From: Qingrenia yutianensis
Lineage (GTDB): Bacteria; Bacillota; Clostridia; UMGS1810
Direction: 5' to 3'
Assembly: GCF_014385105.1 (NCBI RefSeq)
Contig: NZ_JACRTE010000001.1
Location: 248,001-312,000 of the forward strand
Length of the DNA stretch: 64,000 bases
Positions 1 through 8,055 of this stretch are shown here, piece after piece (positions within the stretch are counted from its first letter, which is position 1; each line of letters opens with the position of its first letter). The translations under genes were made by a program, and so were the position numbers. The notes beneath the pieces are model-generated. The model had not been told where the DNA came from. It did no database searches and worked only from the letters and a program-made list of their open reading frames with translations.

Positions 1-352
1 AACTCCGCGAATTGCAAAAATTCAGGGCAGAAGCGACGATATGCTCAAAATAAAGGGCGTTAACGTGTTCCCGTCGCAGATTGAAAGCGCGCTCCTCGGC
101 ACCAAAGGAATTGCGCCGTACTATCAGATTATCGTCAAAAAAGTCGGTTTTGTTGACGATATGGAGGTTTTGGTTGAGCTTAACGACGACAGCTTACTTG
201 AAAAATTCAGCGAACTTGAAAAACTCGAGCGCACGGTTAAACACAAAATAAAAACCGTTCTCGGTCTTGACATTAAAATTAAACTTGTAGAACCGCAGAC
301 AATCGAGCGTACGGCAGGAAAAGCAAAAAGAGTTATTGATTTACGAAAATAA
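1..352 (+). CDS. paaK: Phenylacetate-CoA ligase family protein, C-terminal part (cut by window edge)
   Basis: The reading frame is open from base 2 to the stop at 350-352, so the gene begins upstream of the window. The visible 116 residues are the C-terminal AMP-binding subdomain of an arylacetate-CoA ligase: GRSDDMLKIKGVNVFPSQIE, then a region ending in RTAGKAKRVIDLRK. The same segments occur at the end of the complete ligase at 2685-3989, so these are paralogues either side of iorAB. The family joins aryl acetates to CoA using ATP, or runs in reverse. Next to an indolepyruvate oxidoreductase it probably handles arylacetyl-CoA from aromatic amino acid breakdown (inference). Confidence 0.9.
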   Translation, partial: TPRIAKIQGRSDDMLKIKGVNVFPSQIESALLGTKGIAPYYQIIVKKVGFVDDMEVLVELNDDSLLEKFSELEKLERTVKHKIKTVLGLDIKIKLVEPQTIERTAGKAKRVIDLRK

Positions 353-365
353 GGAGTTTTGACAT

Positions 366-2111
366 ATGAAAAGATTGATGATAGGCAACGAGGCTATTGC
401 CCTCGGCGCATATGAAGCGGGCGTGCGGATTGTTTCGTCATATCCCGGTACACCCAGCACGGAAATTACAGAATTTATGGCAAAGCGCAACGACGTTTAC
501 ACCGAATGGGCACCCAATGAAAAGGTTGCCTGTGAGGTTGCAATCGGCGCGTCAATCGCAGGCGCAAGAAGTATGACCTGTATGAAGCATGTCGGCTTGA
601 ACGTTGCGGCAGATCCGCTTTTCACAAGCTCATATACGGGCGTTAACGGCGGTTTTGTAATTGTTGTTGCCGACGACCCCGGTATGCACAGTTCGCAGAA
701 TGAGCAGGACAGCAGAAACTATGCAAAGGCGTCCAAAGTGCCTATGCTTGAGCCGTCCGACAGCGCGGAATGTAAGGAATTTATGAAAAAAGCTTTTGAA
801 ATAAGCGAAAAATTCGACACACCCGTTATCGTCCGTCTTACAACGAGAGTTGCACATTCGCAGAGCCTTGTTGAAGTAAATGAGCGCGAAAACGTTGAGC
901 TTAAAGATATGGTTAAAAATCCTGCAAAATACGTTATGATGCCTGCAATGGCAAAAAAAAGACACGTTTTTGTTGAGCAGAGATGCGAGGATTTGAAAAA
1001 ATTCGCCGAAACGAGCGATCTTAACAAAATTGAGATTAACGACACAAAAATCGGCATAATCACAAGCGGAATTACATATCAGTATGCAAAAGAGGCAATG
1101 CCCCAAGCAAGCTATTTAAAACTCGGTATAGTTAATCCCATAAACGAAAATTTGGTTAAAGATTTTGCAAAAAAGGTTGACAGAGTTGTCGTTTTGGAAG
1201 AACTTGACCCGTTTATCGAGGAATTTTGCAAGGCACACGGCGTAAACGCGGAGGGAAAAGAAATTTTCACACTCCAGGGCGAATACACCGCGTCAATGAT
1301 AAAAGAAAAGCTTTTAGGCATCAAGAACGAAAACATTCTTTCAAGCGGCGTTGACGTTCCCGTAAGACCGCCCGTTATGTGTCCCGGCTGTCCTCACCGC
1401 GGTATGTTCTATGTTTTAAGCAAATTAAAACTTACTGTAAGCGGTGACATCGGCTGTTATACACTCGGTGCAATGGCACCGTTATCGGCGGTTGACGCTT
1501 GCGTCTGTATGGGTGCGAGCGTCGGTATGGCGCACGGTATGCAAAAGGCAAGGGGAGAGGAATTTGCCAAAAATACTGTTGCTGTAATCGGTGACTCTAC
1601 ATTTATACATTCGGGAATTACGGGACTTATCGATATTGTTTACAACAAAGGCGTATCAACTGTTATTATTCTCGACAACTCTATCACCGGTATGACCGGT
1701 CATCAGCAGAACCCGACGACGGGATTTACCATTAAAAACGAGCCTACAAAGAGCGTTAACCTTATAAAACTCGCAAACGCGGTCGGAATCGACAGAGTTG
1801 TTGTTGCAGACCCGTTTGACGTTGACAATTTTGAAAAAGTTGTAAAAGAAGAAATAAACGCACCCGAGCCGTCGGTGATTATTTCACAGCGTCCGTGCGC
1901 ACTTCTTAAAAATGTTAACTACGGCAGAGAGTGCATAATTGACAGTGATAAATGCAAAAACTGCAAGATGTGTATGAAACTCGGCTGTCCGGCAATTACC
2001 GTTAAAAACGGCAAAATGGTTATAAATTCCGCACTGTGCAACGGCTGTGAACTTTGCACGCACGTTTGCAAATTCGGTGCAATAAGAAAGGTCGGTGAAG
2101 ATAATGAGTAA
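366..2111 (+). CDS. iorA: Indolepyruvate ferredoxin oxidoreductase, alpha subunit
   Basis: Full-length 581-residue alpha subunit. The family oxidatively decarboxylates aryl pyruvates (from Trp, Phe, Tyr transamination) to arylacetyl-CoA and reduces ferredoxin. The N-terminal pyrimidine-binding domain has SSYPGTPSTEI. The thiamine diphosphate domain shows GDIGCYTLGAMAPL near residue 359 and GDSTF near 409, then NSITGMTGHQQNP. The C-terminus (about 522-572) carries a two-cluster ferredoxin domain with CKNCKMCMKLGCP and CNGCELCTHVC. It starts 13 bases after the upstream ligase, behind an AAGGAG site, and its stop overlaps the start of iorB, so the subunits are translationally coupled. Confidence 0.96.
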   Translation: MKRLMIGNEAIALGAYEAGVRIVSSYPGTPSTEITEFMAKRNDVYTEWAPNEKVACEVAIGASIAGARSMTCMKHVGLNVAADPLFTSSYTGVNGGFVIVVADDPGMHSSQNEQDSRNYAKASKVPMLEPSDSAECKEFMKKAFEISEKFDTPVIVRLTTRVAHSQSLVEVNERENVELKDMVKNPAKYVMMPAMAKKRHVFVEQRCEDLKKFAETSDLNKIEINDTKIGIITSGITYQYAKEAMPQASYLKLGIVNPINENLVKDFAKKVDRVVVLEELDPFIEEFCKAHGVNAEGKEIFTLQGEYTASMIKEKLLGIKNENILSSGVDVPVRPPVMCPGCPHRGMFYVLSKLKLTVSGDIGCYTLGAMAPLSAVDACVCMGASVGMAHGMQKARGEEFAKNTVAVIGDSTFIHSGITGLIDIVYNKGVSTVIILDNSITGMTGHQQNPTTGFTIKNEPTKSVNLIKLANAVGIDRVVVADPFDVDNFEKVVKEEINAPEPSVIISQRPCALLKNVNYGRECIIDSDKCKNCKMCMKLGCPAITVKNGKMVINSALCNGCELCTHVCKFGAIRKVGEDNE

Positions 2112-2670
2112 CATTATTATAGCAGGCGTCGGCGGTCAGGGAACGCTCCTTGCAAGCCGTATTCTCGGCGCGGTTGCAATCAGCGGAGGCTACGATGTAA
2201 AGGTTTCGGAGGTTCACGGAATGTCACAGCGCGGAGGCAGTGTTATAACCTTCGTAAAATTCGGCGAAAAGGTTTATTCGCCCATTATCGACATCGGCGA
2301 GGCTGATATTATTCTTGCTTTTGAAGAACTTGAAGCTTTAAGATGGCTTTCGTATCTTAAACCCAACGGAAAAATCATTGTAAATACGCAGAATATCGAC
2401 CCGATGCCCGTTATTATCGGCGCGGCGAAATATCCCGAAAATATAATGGATACGTTAAATGAAAAATGCAAAAATGTACTTACCATTGACGCTATGAAAT
2501 ACGCAAACGAACTTGGCAACACAAAAGTTGCAAACGTTGTGCTGATCGGTCATATGGCTAAAAATACTGATATTGACAAAGAAATTTGGCTTGAAGCTAT
2601 AAAAGATACCGTTCCGCCTAAATTTGCTGAGCTTAATCTTAAGGCATTTGAACTCGGTTACCAACATTAA
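2104..2670 (+). CDS. iorB: Indolepyruvate ferredoxin oxidoreductase, beta subunit
   Basis: 188-residue gamma/beta-type subunit of the 2-oxoacid ferredoxin oxidoreductase superfamily and partner of IorA. The N-terminus NIIIAGVGGQGTLLASRILG is the typical opening of this domain, followed by VSEVHGMSQRGGSV. I chose ATG 2104 over the in-frame GTG 2095 because GGTGA at 2094-2098 then sits correctly as ribosome binding site. The gene overlaps the last bases of iorA, and paaK follows 14 bases after its stop. With the two ligases it forms an anaerobic arylpyruvate to aryl acetate route that yields reduced ferredoxin and possibly ATP (inference). Confidence 0.95.
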   Translation: MSNIIIAGVGGQGTLLASRILGAVAISGGYDVKVSEVHGMSQRGGSVITFVKFGEKVYSPIIDIGEADIILAFEELEALRWLSYLKPNGKIIVNTQNIDPMPVIIGAAKYPENIMDTLNEKCKNVLTIDAMKYANELGNTKVANVVLIGHMAKNTDIDKEIWLEAIKDTVPPKFAELNLKAFELGYQH

Positions 2671-2684
2671 AAAGGAGCATTGCG

Positions 2685-3989
2685 ATGAAATACTGGGACG
2701 AAAAACACGAATGTATGGGCCGTGAAGAAATGCGTGCTCTGCAGTCGGAAAGACTTGTTGAAACTGTTAAAAGAGTGTACGAGCATCAGGCGCCGTACCG
2801 CAAAAAAATGGACGAAATCGGTTTAAAACCCGAGGATATAAAGAGCATTGACGATTTGACAAAGCTGCCGTTTACGGTTAAACAGGATTTGCGCGACAAT
2901 TACCCGTACGGACTTTTTGCGGTTGATATGGACGATATTGTGCGTATTCACGCGTCATCCGGAACAACCGGAAAACAAACTGTTGTGGGATACACAAAAA
3001 ACGACCTTGATATGTGGGCGAATATGGTTGCGCGTGTTTTCACGGCAGCGGGCGCGGACAAAAAGTCGATTTTCCAGATTGCATACGGCTACGGCCTTTT
3101 CACCGGCGGTCTGGGCGCGCATTACGGCGCTGAAAAAATCGGCGCGTCGGTCGTTCCGATAAGTGTAGGCAACACAGCGCGTCAGGTGCGCACACTGGTT
3201 GATTTCGGCGTTACACATATCGCGTGTACGCCGTCATACGTTATTTATCTTGCCGAAACAATTAAGGAAATGGGTATTAAAAAAGATGAATTAAAGCTTA
3301 AATACGGCATATTCGGCGCAGAGCCGTGGAGCGACAAAATGCGCAGAAAAATTGAGGACGAGCTTGGCATTACCGCGATTGATATTTACGGTTTGAGCGA
3401 GGTTGTCGGTCCCGGCGTAAGCTTTTCGTGCACCGAACAGGACGGCTTGCATATCAACGAAGATAATTTTATTCCCGAGGTTATCGACCCCGAAACAGGC
3501 GAAGTTTTGCCCGACGGTCAGCTCGGCGAACTGGTGTTTACAACAATCACAAAAGAAGGACTTCCGCTTATACGTTACAGAACGCGCGATATTTGTTCGC
3601 TTTCGCACGAAAAATGCGCGTGCGGACGTACACTCGTTAAGATGAGCAAACCCTGCGGACGCAGTGACGATATGCTCATTATCCGCGGTGTTAACGTATT
3701 CCCGTCGCAGATTGAAAGCGTACTTCTCGAAATGGGTAACACATCGCCTCACTATCTTTTGATTGTAGACAGAAAAGGCGCTCTCGACACGCTCGAAATT
3801 CAGGTTGAATTGAGCGAGGAAAGCTTTGAAAGCGACGAAATCAAATATGTTGAAACGTTAAGCTCGGAAATCAAAAAGAAAGTTGAAAGCACTCTCGGAA
3901 TTGCCGCTAAAATTACGCTCGTTGAGCCGAAAAGCATTGAGCGCAGTGCCGGCAAAGCTGTGAGGGTTGTAGATAAACGAAAAATATAA
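2685..3989 (+). CDS. paaK: Phenylacetate-CoA ligase (arylacetate-CoA ligase)
   Basis: Complete 434-residue adenylate-forming ligase of the PaaK family, matching the usual 430-440 residues. The phosphate-binding motif SSGTTGKQTVVGYT is near residues 91-104. IDIYGLSEVVGPGVSFSC gives the YGxSE core motif, YRTRDIC the hinge, and CACGRTLVKMSKPCGRSDDM the family's C-terminal subdomain. It converts phenylacetate or indoleacetate plus CoA and ATP to the acyl-CoA. In an operon with iorAB the reverse, ATP-forming use is conceivable (inference). It starts behind AAGGAG and is followed 18 bases later by an ACT-domain gene. It is a paralogue of the truncated gene at 1-352. Confidence 0.95.
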   Translation: MKYWDEKHECMGREEMRALQSERLVETVKRVYEHQAPYRKKMDEIGLKPEDIKSIDDLTKLPFTVKQDLRDNYPYGLFAVDMDDIVRIHASSGTTGKQTVVGYTKNDLDMWANMVARVFTAAGADKKSIFQIAYGYGLFTGGLGAHYGAEKIGASVVPISVGNTARQVRTLVDFGVTHIACTPSYVIYLAETIKEMGIKKDELKLKYGIFGAEPWSDKMRRKIEDELGITAIDIYGLSEVVGPGVSFSCTEQDGLHINEDNFIPEVIDPETGEVLPDGQLGELVFTTITKEGLPLIRYRTRDICSLSHEKCACGRTLVKMSKPCGRSDDMLIIRGVNVFPSQIESVLLEMGNTSPHYLLIVDRKGALDTLEIQVELSEESFESDEIKYVETLSSEIKKKVESTLGIAAKITLVEPKSIERSAGKAVRVVDKRKI

Positions 3990-4007
3990 TTTTGGGAGGA
4001 GATTTTT

Positions 4008-4439
4008 ATGTTTGTTAAGCAAATTTCGGTTTTTGTGGAAAATAAAGGCGGCAGACTTGCCAAGGTAACGAAAATTCTGGCGGAAAACGGTGTTAATATC
4101 AGAGCGCTTTCCATTGCCGACACGACCGATTTCGGCATTTTGCGCCTTATAGTTGATGACCCCGACAAGGCTTTTAAATCGCTTAAAGACGCCGGACTTA
4201 TCGTGCGCACAACAAGCGTTCTGGCAATTTCTATCGACGATGTTGCAGGCTCGCTCGCGTCTGCGCTCGATACAATCGACAAATGCGGTATCAGTGTTGA
4301 ATATATGTACGCTTATCTCGGCTATATCTCGGGTAAGGCTATGGTTGTTCTTAAAGTCAACGAGCCGGAAGAGGCTACCGAAAGACTTCGCAGTACAAAT
4401 GTTAACGTTTTAAATGCTGAAGATGTATACAAAATTTAG
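4008..4439 (+). CDS. Tandem ACT-domain amino acid-binding protein
   Basis: 143-residue protein made only of two ACT domains, the small alpha/beta modules that bind amino acids allosterically. The first opens KQISVFVENKGGRLAKVTKI, with the glycine turn typical of ACT; the second begins near residue 70 with VLAISIDDVAGSLASALDTI. No catalytic domain is attached. Such stand-alone proteins are common beside ior/paaK genes in anaerobes, where they are assumed to sense aromatic amino acids; that role is inference. The start is clear: ATG behind GGGAGGAG. It is co-directional with paaK and sits 14 bases before the next gene's likely start. Confidence 0.88.
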   Translation: MFVKQISVFVENKGGRLAKVTKILAENGVNIRALSIADTTDFGILRLIVDDPDKAFKSLKDAGLIVRTTSVLAISIDDVAGSLASALDTIDKCGISVEYMYAYLGYISGKAMVVLKVNEPEEATERLRSTNVNVLNAEDVYKI

Positions 4440-4453
4440 TTAGGGTGCTTGGT

Positions 4454-5728
4454 TTGGATATCAATAAATTTTACAAAAACACTTACAATATCAGCGACGA
4501 GGTGCTGAAAATCACCGAAAATGCCGAGAAAGAAGTCGAAAAATACGCCGATAACGCACGGAAGGTGTGCGAATATAACTCGGTTAAAGTTTTAAACGCG
4601 TTTAATAAGCACAAAATATGTGAGGCGCATTTTTATCCGACAACCGGTTACGGCTACGACGACAACGGCAGAGATACCCTCGATATGGTTTATGCCGATG
4701 TTTTCGGCGCAGAGGACGCACTGGTGCGTCACAATATCGTCAACGGCACACAGGCAATTTCACTTTGTTTTTACGGTATTCTGCGCCCTGGTGACACGGT
4801 TGTTGCCGCGACGGGCAGACCGTACGACACTTTAGAGGAAGTTATCGGCTTGCGCGGTGAGAACGGCAACGGTTCGCTGAAAGATTTCGGTATAAATTAC
4901 AAAGAAGTTGCGCTTAAAAACGATAAAATCGACATTGACGCACTGGTTAAGTCCATTGACAAAACCTGCAAAATGGTCGCTTTTCAGCGTTCAAAAGGCT
5001 ATGCCTGGAGAAATTCTTTAAGTGTGGACGAAATAGGCGAGGCGATAACAGCGGTTAAATCGGTTAACAAGGATATTGTATGTTTTGTTGACAACTGCTA
5101 CGGCGAATTTGTTGAAGAAAAAGAGCCATGCGACGTCGGCGCAGACCTCGCGGCAGGCTCTCTTATAAAAAATCCCGGCGGCGGAATTTGCCGAAGCGGA
5201 GGTTATATCGTCGGCACAAAAAGGTGCATTGAACTCGTTTCATACAGAATGACGTGCCCGGGAATAGGCAGAGAATGCGGTGCAAGCCTCGGCGAAAACA
5301 GGTTTATGTATCAGGGGCTTTTCCTTGCTCCGCACATTGTATATCAAAGCATAAAATCCGCTATGCTTGTGTCGGCTGTGTTTGATAAACTCGGATTTGA
5401 CGTTATGCCGAAAATTTCCGACAGGCGAACCGACATTATTCAGGCGGTTAAGCTCGGAAACGGCGAAAAACTGGTTAAATTCTGCCAGGGAATACAAAAA
5501 GGTGCGCCGATTGACAGTTTTGTTGTGCCAGAGGCTTGGGATATGCCGGGTTACGAAAGTCAGGTTGTTATGGCGGCAGGCGCGTTTACACGAGGTTCAT
5601 CGATTGAAATTTCCGCGGATGGCCCGATGCGCGAGCCGTATATTGCTTTTTATCAGGGCGGTTTGACATATGAAACCGCAAAAGCTGCCATTATGTCGGC
5701 GGCTGAAAACGTTATAAACTGTAAATAA
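4454..5728 (+). CDS. Methionine gamma-lyase / aluminium-resistance family PLP enzyme
   Basis: About 424-residue fold-type I PLP enzyme of the clostridial and bacillary family annotated as aluminium resistance protein or methionine gamma-lyase family. Diagnostic stretches are HFYPTTGYGYDDNGRDTLD and VRHNIVNGTQAISLCFYG; AAGSLIKNPGGG holds the presumed PLP lysine near residue 240. Substrate is uncertain; carbon-sulfur cleavage of methionine or a related amino acid is the family expectation. I prefer TTG 4454 to the in-frame GTG 4445, because the GTG lies inside the GGGTG that best serves as ribosome binding site. It closes the amino acid fermentation operon, ahead of a small Cys-rich gene. Confidence 0.85.
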   Translation: MDINKFYKNTYNISDEVLKITENAEKEVEKYADNARKVCEYNSVKVLNAFNKHKICEAHFYPTTGYGYDDNGRDTLDMVYADVFGAEDALVRHNIVNGTQAISLCFYGILRPGDTVVAATGRPYDTLEEVIGLRGENGNGSLKDFGINYKEVALKNDKIDIDALVKSIDKTCKMVAFQRSKGYAWRNSLSVDEIGEAITAVKSVNKDIVCFVDNCYGEFVEEKEPCDVGADLAAGSLIKNPGGGICRSGGYIVGTKRCIELVSYRMTCPGIGRECGASLGENRFMYQGLFLAPHIVYQSIKSAMLVSAVFDKLGFDVMPKISDRRTDIIQAVKLGNGEKLVKFCQGIQKGAPIDSFVVPEAWDMPGYESQVVMAAGAFTRGSSIEISADGPMREPYIAFYQGGLTYETAKAAIMSAAENVINCK

Positions 5729-5737
5729 GGTGATAAA

Positions 5738-5914
5738 ATGAACAGAGGATTTTGTATTTTGGACGAAACAAAGCTGTGCGACGATTGCGGAGAATGTGAC
5801 AAATGCGATTTGGACAGTACCAAAATATGCGATAACTGCGGAAAATGTATTGAATTTACCGATAGTTATGCAGAAATTAAGATTGATAAAATTATTACCG
5901 ATAAAGATAAATAA
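5738..5914 (+). CDS. Small cysteine-rich hypothetical protein (58 aa)
   Basis: A short reading frame starts at ATG 5738 behind TAAGGTGATAAA, nine bases after the PLP enzyme stop. The 58-residue product is acidic and carries seven cysteines in the first 40 residues: one near the N-terminus, then CDDCGECDKC and, eleven residues on, CDNCGKC. The repeated CxxC spacing suggests a zinc or iron-sulfur site. There is no signal peptide or membrane segment. Position and codon use fit an operon with the upstream gene. I do not know a function; I recall similar peptides in clostridial genomes but cannot verify that here. Confidence 0.7.
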   Translation: MNRGFCILDETKLCDDCGECDKCDLDSTKICDNCGKCIEFTDSYAEIKIDKIITDKDK

Positions 5915-5975
5915 ACTCATTTTCAAAACTTCTTTGCATTTCGCAGGGAAGTTTTGTTTGTGTATAAAGAACTTT

Positions 5976-6003
5976 AGTTTACCGTAATATAGTTATGTAA
6001 ACT
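5976..6003 (+). repeat. dif-like 28-bp site, copy 1
   Basis: First of three copies in the window. The left arm is AGTTTACCGTA, the centre ATATAG and the right arm TTATGTAAACT. The right arm equals the XerD-binding arm of the Bacillus subtilis dif site as I recall it, and the 11-6-11 layout is that of Xer recombination sites. It lies between the Cys-rich gene and the promoter of DUF2156, in no coding frame. It is inverted relative to copies 2 and 3. The function as a Xer site is inference. Confidence 0.65.
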
Positions 6004-6029
6004 AATTTGTTTTAAAACGTCCGTTGTAC

Positions 6030-6058
6030 TTGAATTTTTTTTATAAATTTGTTATAAT
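6030..6058 (+). promoter_or_regulatory. Sigma-A type promoter for the DUF2156-xer gene run
   Basis: TTGAAT at 6030-6035 and TATAAT at 6053-6058, spaced by 17 bases, stand 20 bases before the ATG of the DUF2156 gene, which has AGCGGAGG as ribosome binding site. It lies just inside dif-like copy 1. Confidence 0.75.
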
Positions 6059-6078
6059 ATTACAAGCGGAGGCTTAAT

Positions 6079-6966
6079 ATGGAATTTAATGAACTTAAAA
6101 TTGAAGATAAAGAATTGTTTGACAAGTACATCAATAATGAATATGAAAACTGCGAAGCGGTATTCGGCAATCTTTTTATATGGCGGAACATTTCAAATAC
6201 GCGTTTTGCGCTTTGTGACGGCGCTCTGTGTGTGGTTTACACAAAATCGAACGGCAAGCTTGCATCTTGTTATCCGTTCGGCGAATTTGATACAAAGACC
6301 GTTATAGAAAAGTTAAAAGAATATTTTGCATCAAAAGGGCAGGGGCTTATTATGGAAAGCGTCACCAATGCGCCGTGTGAAAAAATTAAAAATTTATACG
6401 GTGATGAGGTTGAAATTTTGCCCGACAGAAGCCTTTTTGACTATGTTTATACGTCCGACTCGCTTATAAATTTGAGCGGAAAAAAACTTCATTCAAAACG
6501 AAATCACATAAACAAATTTTTGTCGCTGTATGAAAATTTTGAGTACAAGAAACTTGAACGAAGTATGTTTGACGAGTGCCTTGAGAGTGTTAATAAATGG
6601 CTTTTGGAAAAATATCAGCCGACCGATACTGATTATAAAAATGAAATTACAGTCATAAAAGAATGTTTTAAAAACTACGAAAAACTTGGATTTATCGGCG
6701 GTTCGTTGTTTGTCAACGGCAAAATTGCGGCATTCACGATAGGCGAAAAATATTATAAAAATTCGTGCGTGGTGCATATCGAAAAGGCTGATACAAGCAT
6801 TGAGGGCGCATATACGGCAATTAACAATTTCTATATTAAAAACGAGTGGCAAAACGTTGAGTTTGTCAACCGCGAAGAAGATATGGGACTTGAGGGCATA
6901 CGCAAAGCAAAGCTTTCGTACAAACCTCATCATATGGTTGAAAAAAATACTATAATTTTTAAATAG
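6079..6966 (+). CDS. DUF2156 domain protein (phosphatidylglycerol lysyltransferase-like acyltransferase fold)
   Basis: 295-residue soluble protein with the GNAT-like DUF2156 fold that also forms the C-terminal domain of MprF/LysX aminoacyl-phosphatidylglycerol synthases. Recognisable parts are the N-terminal FGNLFIWRN, the central SGKKLHSKRNHINKF and the C-terminal VEFVNREEDMGLEGIRKAK. It has no membrane domain, unlike full MprF, so it represents the short stand-alone form found in many Clostridia, whose substrate is unknown. It is first in a co-directional run: the DJ-1 gene starts 10 bases after its stop. Confidence 0.8.
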   Translation: MEFNELKIEDKELFDKYINNEYENCEAVFGNLFIWRNISNTRFALCDGALCVVYTKSNGKLASCYPFGEFDTKTVIEKLKEYFASKGQGLIMESVTNAPCEKIKNLYGDEVEILPDRSLFDYVYTSDSLINLSGKKLHSKRNHINKFLSLYENFEYKKLERSMFDECLESVNKWLLEKYQPTDTDYKNEITVIKECFKNYEKLGFIGGSLFVNGKIAAFTIGEKYYKNSCVVHIEKADTSIEGAYTAINNFYIKNEWQNVEFVNREEDMGLEGIRKAKLSYKPHHMVEKNTIIFK

Positions 6967-6976
6967 GGTGATTTTT

Positions 6977-7522
6977 ATGTATTTACTTCTTTTAGCAGAC
7001 GGATTTGAAGAAATTGAGGCGCTGTCATTTGTTGACATTTTAAGACGCGCACAGATTGACGTCAGAACTGTGTCGGTGACCGGTGAAAAAACTGTTACAG
7101 GTTCGCATAAAATCGGAATTTGCGCTGATTTAACGTACAACGAAGTTGATTTTTCCGTTGTTAACGGCGCGGTACTCCCCGGCGGACTTCCGGGAACATA
7201 TAACCTTGCAAAATCAGAATTTGTTAAAAATCTTTTTATAAGATTAAGCGACAGCAAAAAACTTATAGGAGCGATTTGCGCCGCGCCGTATGCACTCGCC
7301 GAATTCGGTATTTTAAACGGCAAAACCGCAACGGCGAATCCTGCATTTTGGGATAAGCTCGGCAATGCGAATGTCGATAAAAACTCCCGTGTATGTGTTT
7401 GCGATAATGTTATTACATCACAAGGTCCCGGAACGGCGCACGAATTTGCGCTTAAATTTGTTGAATTGATAAAAGGCGAAAAAATCGCGTCGGAGCTTAA
7501 AAATGAAATGCTTTACAAATAA
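6977..7522 (+). CDS. DJ-1/PfpI family protein
   Basis: 181-residue protein of the DJ-1/YajL/PfpI superfamily. FADGFEEIE-type opening (LLADGFEEIEALSFVDILRR) carries the conserved glutamate; GAICAAPYALAEFG carries the nucleophile-elbow cysteine near residue 101; SQGPGTAHEFALKFVE is the conserved C-terminal stretch. Members act as deglycases, chaperones or redox sensors; which applies here cannot be read from sequence. I chose ATG 6977 over GTG 6968 because the GTG is part of the GGGTGA ribosome binding site. It overlaps the next gene by 20 bases. Confidence 0.88.
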   Translation: MYLLLLADGFEEIEALSFVDILRRAQIDVRTVSVTGEKTVTGSHKIGICADLTYNEVDFSVVNGAVLPGGLPGTYNLAKSEFVKNLFIRLSDSKKLIGAICAAPYALAEFGILNGKTATANPAFWDKLGNANVDKNSRVCVCDNVITSQGPGTAHEFALKFVELIKGEKIASELKNEMLYK

Positions 7523-8054
7523 AGATGAGATAAGAAAATCTTTGAAAATGCACAGAAAAGCTATGTCACAGGCTGAAATCCAAGAAAAAAGCACGGTCAT
7601 TTGCGATAAAATTTACGAAAAAACCGTAAATTTTAAGAGTATTCTGTGCTATATTAGCCATATGGGCGAGGTTGACTTAACGTTTCTTATAAAGCGTCTG
7701 CTTGATGATGGGAAAATCGTTTCTGTGCCCGTATGCATTGAAAATTTTAACATTATACCGTCACAGATTGACAGTATAGATTTTGCATTTTCAGAGAATT
7801 GTTATAAAATCCGCGAAACGAAAATTTTGAAAATTCCCGAAATTTTTCCCGATTGCTGTATCGTTCCGGGTATTGGATTTGATATTACAAAAAACAGAGT
7901 AGGGCACGGTAAAGGCTATTACGACCGATTTTTGTCGGAAAATGCACTTTATAAAATCGGCGCTTGCTATGATTTTCAAATTGTTGACAAAATCGGTGCG
8001 TCAGAGTTTGACGTTAAAATGAATTGCGTTATTTCAGAGAAAAGGATAATTTAA
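7503..8054 (+). CDS. 5-formyltetrahydrofolate cyclo-ligase
   Basis: 183-residue member of the 5,10-methenyltetrahydrofolate synthetase family, which uses ATP to recycle 5-formyl-THF to 5,10-methenyl-THF. The signature VGHGKGYYDRFL is present near residues 136-147, preceded by CCIVPGIGFD; the N-terminal basic KDEIRKSLKMHRKAM is typical. Length is normal. The ATG lies inside the 3' end of the DJ-1 gene, so the two are probably co-translated. The CPBP protease gene begins one base after its stop. Confidence 0.92.
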   Translation: MKCFTNKDEIRKSLKMHRKAMSQAEIQEKSTVICDKIYEKTVNFKSILCYISHMGEVDLTFLIKRLLDDGKIVSVPVCIENFNIIPSQIDSIDFAFSENCYKIRETKILKIPEIFPDCCIVPGIGFDITKNRVGHGKGYYDRFLSENALYKIGACYDFQIVDKIGASEFDVKMNCVISEKRII

Positions 8055-8055
8055 A

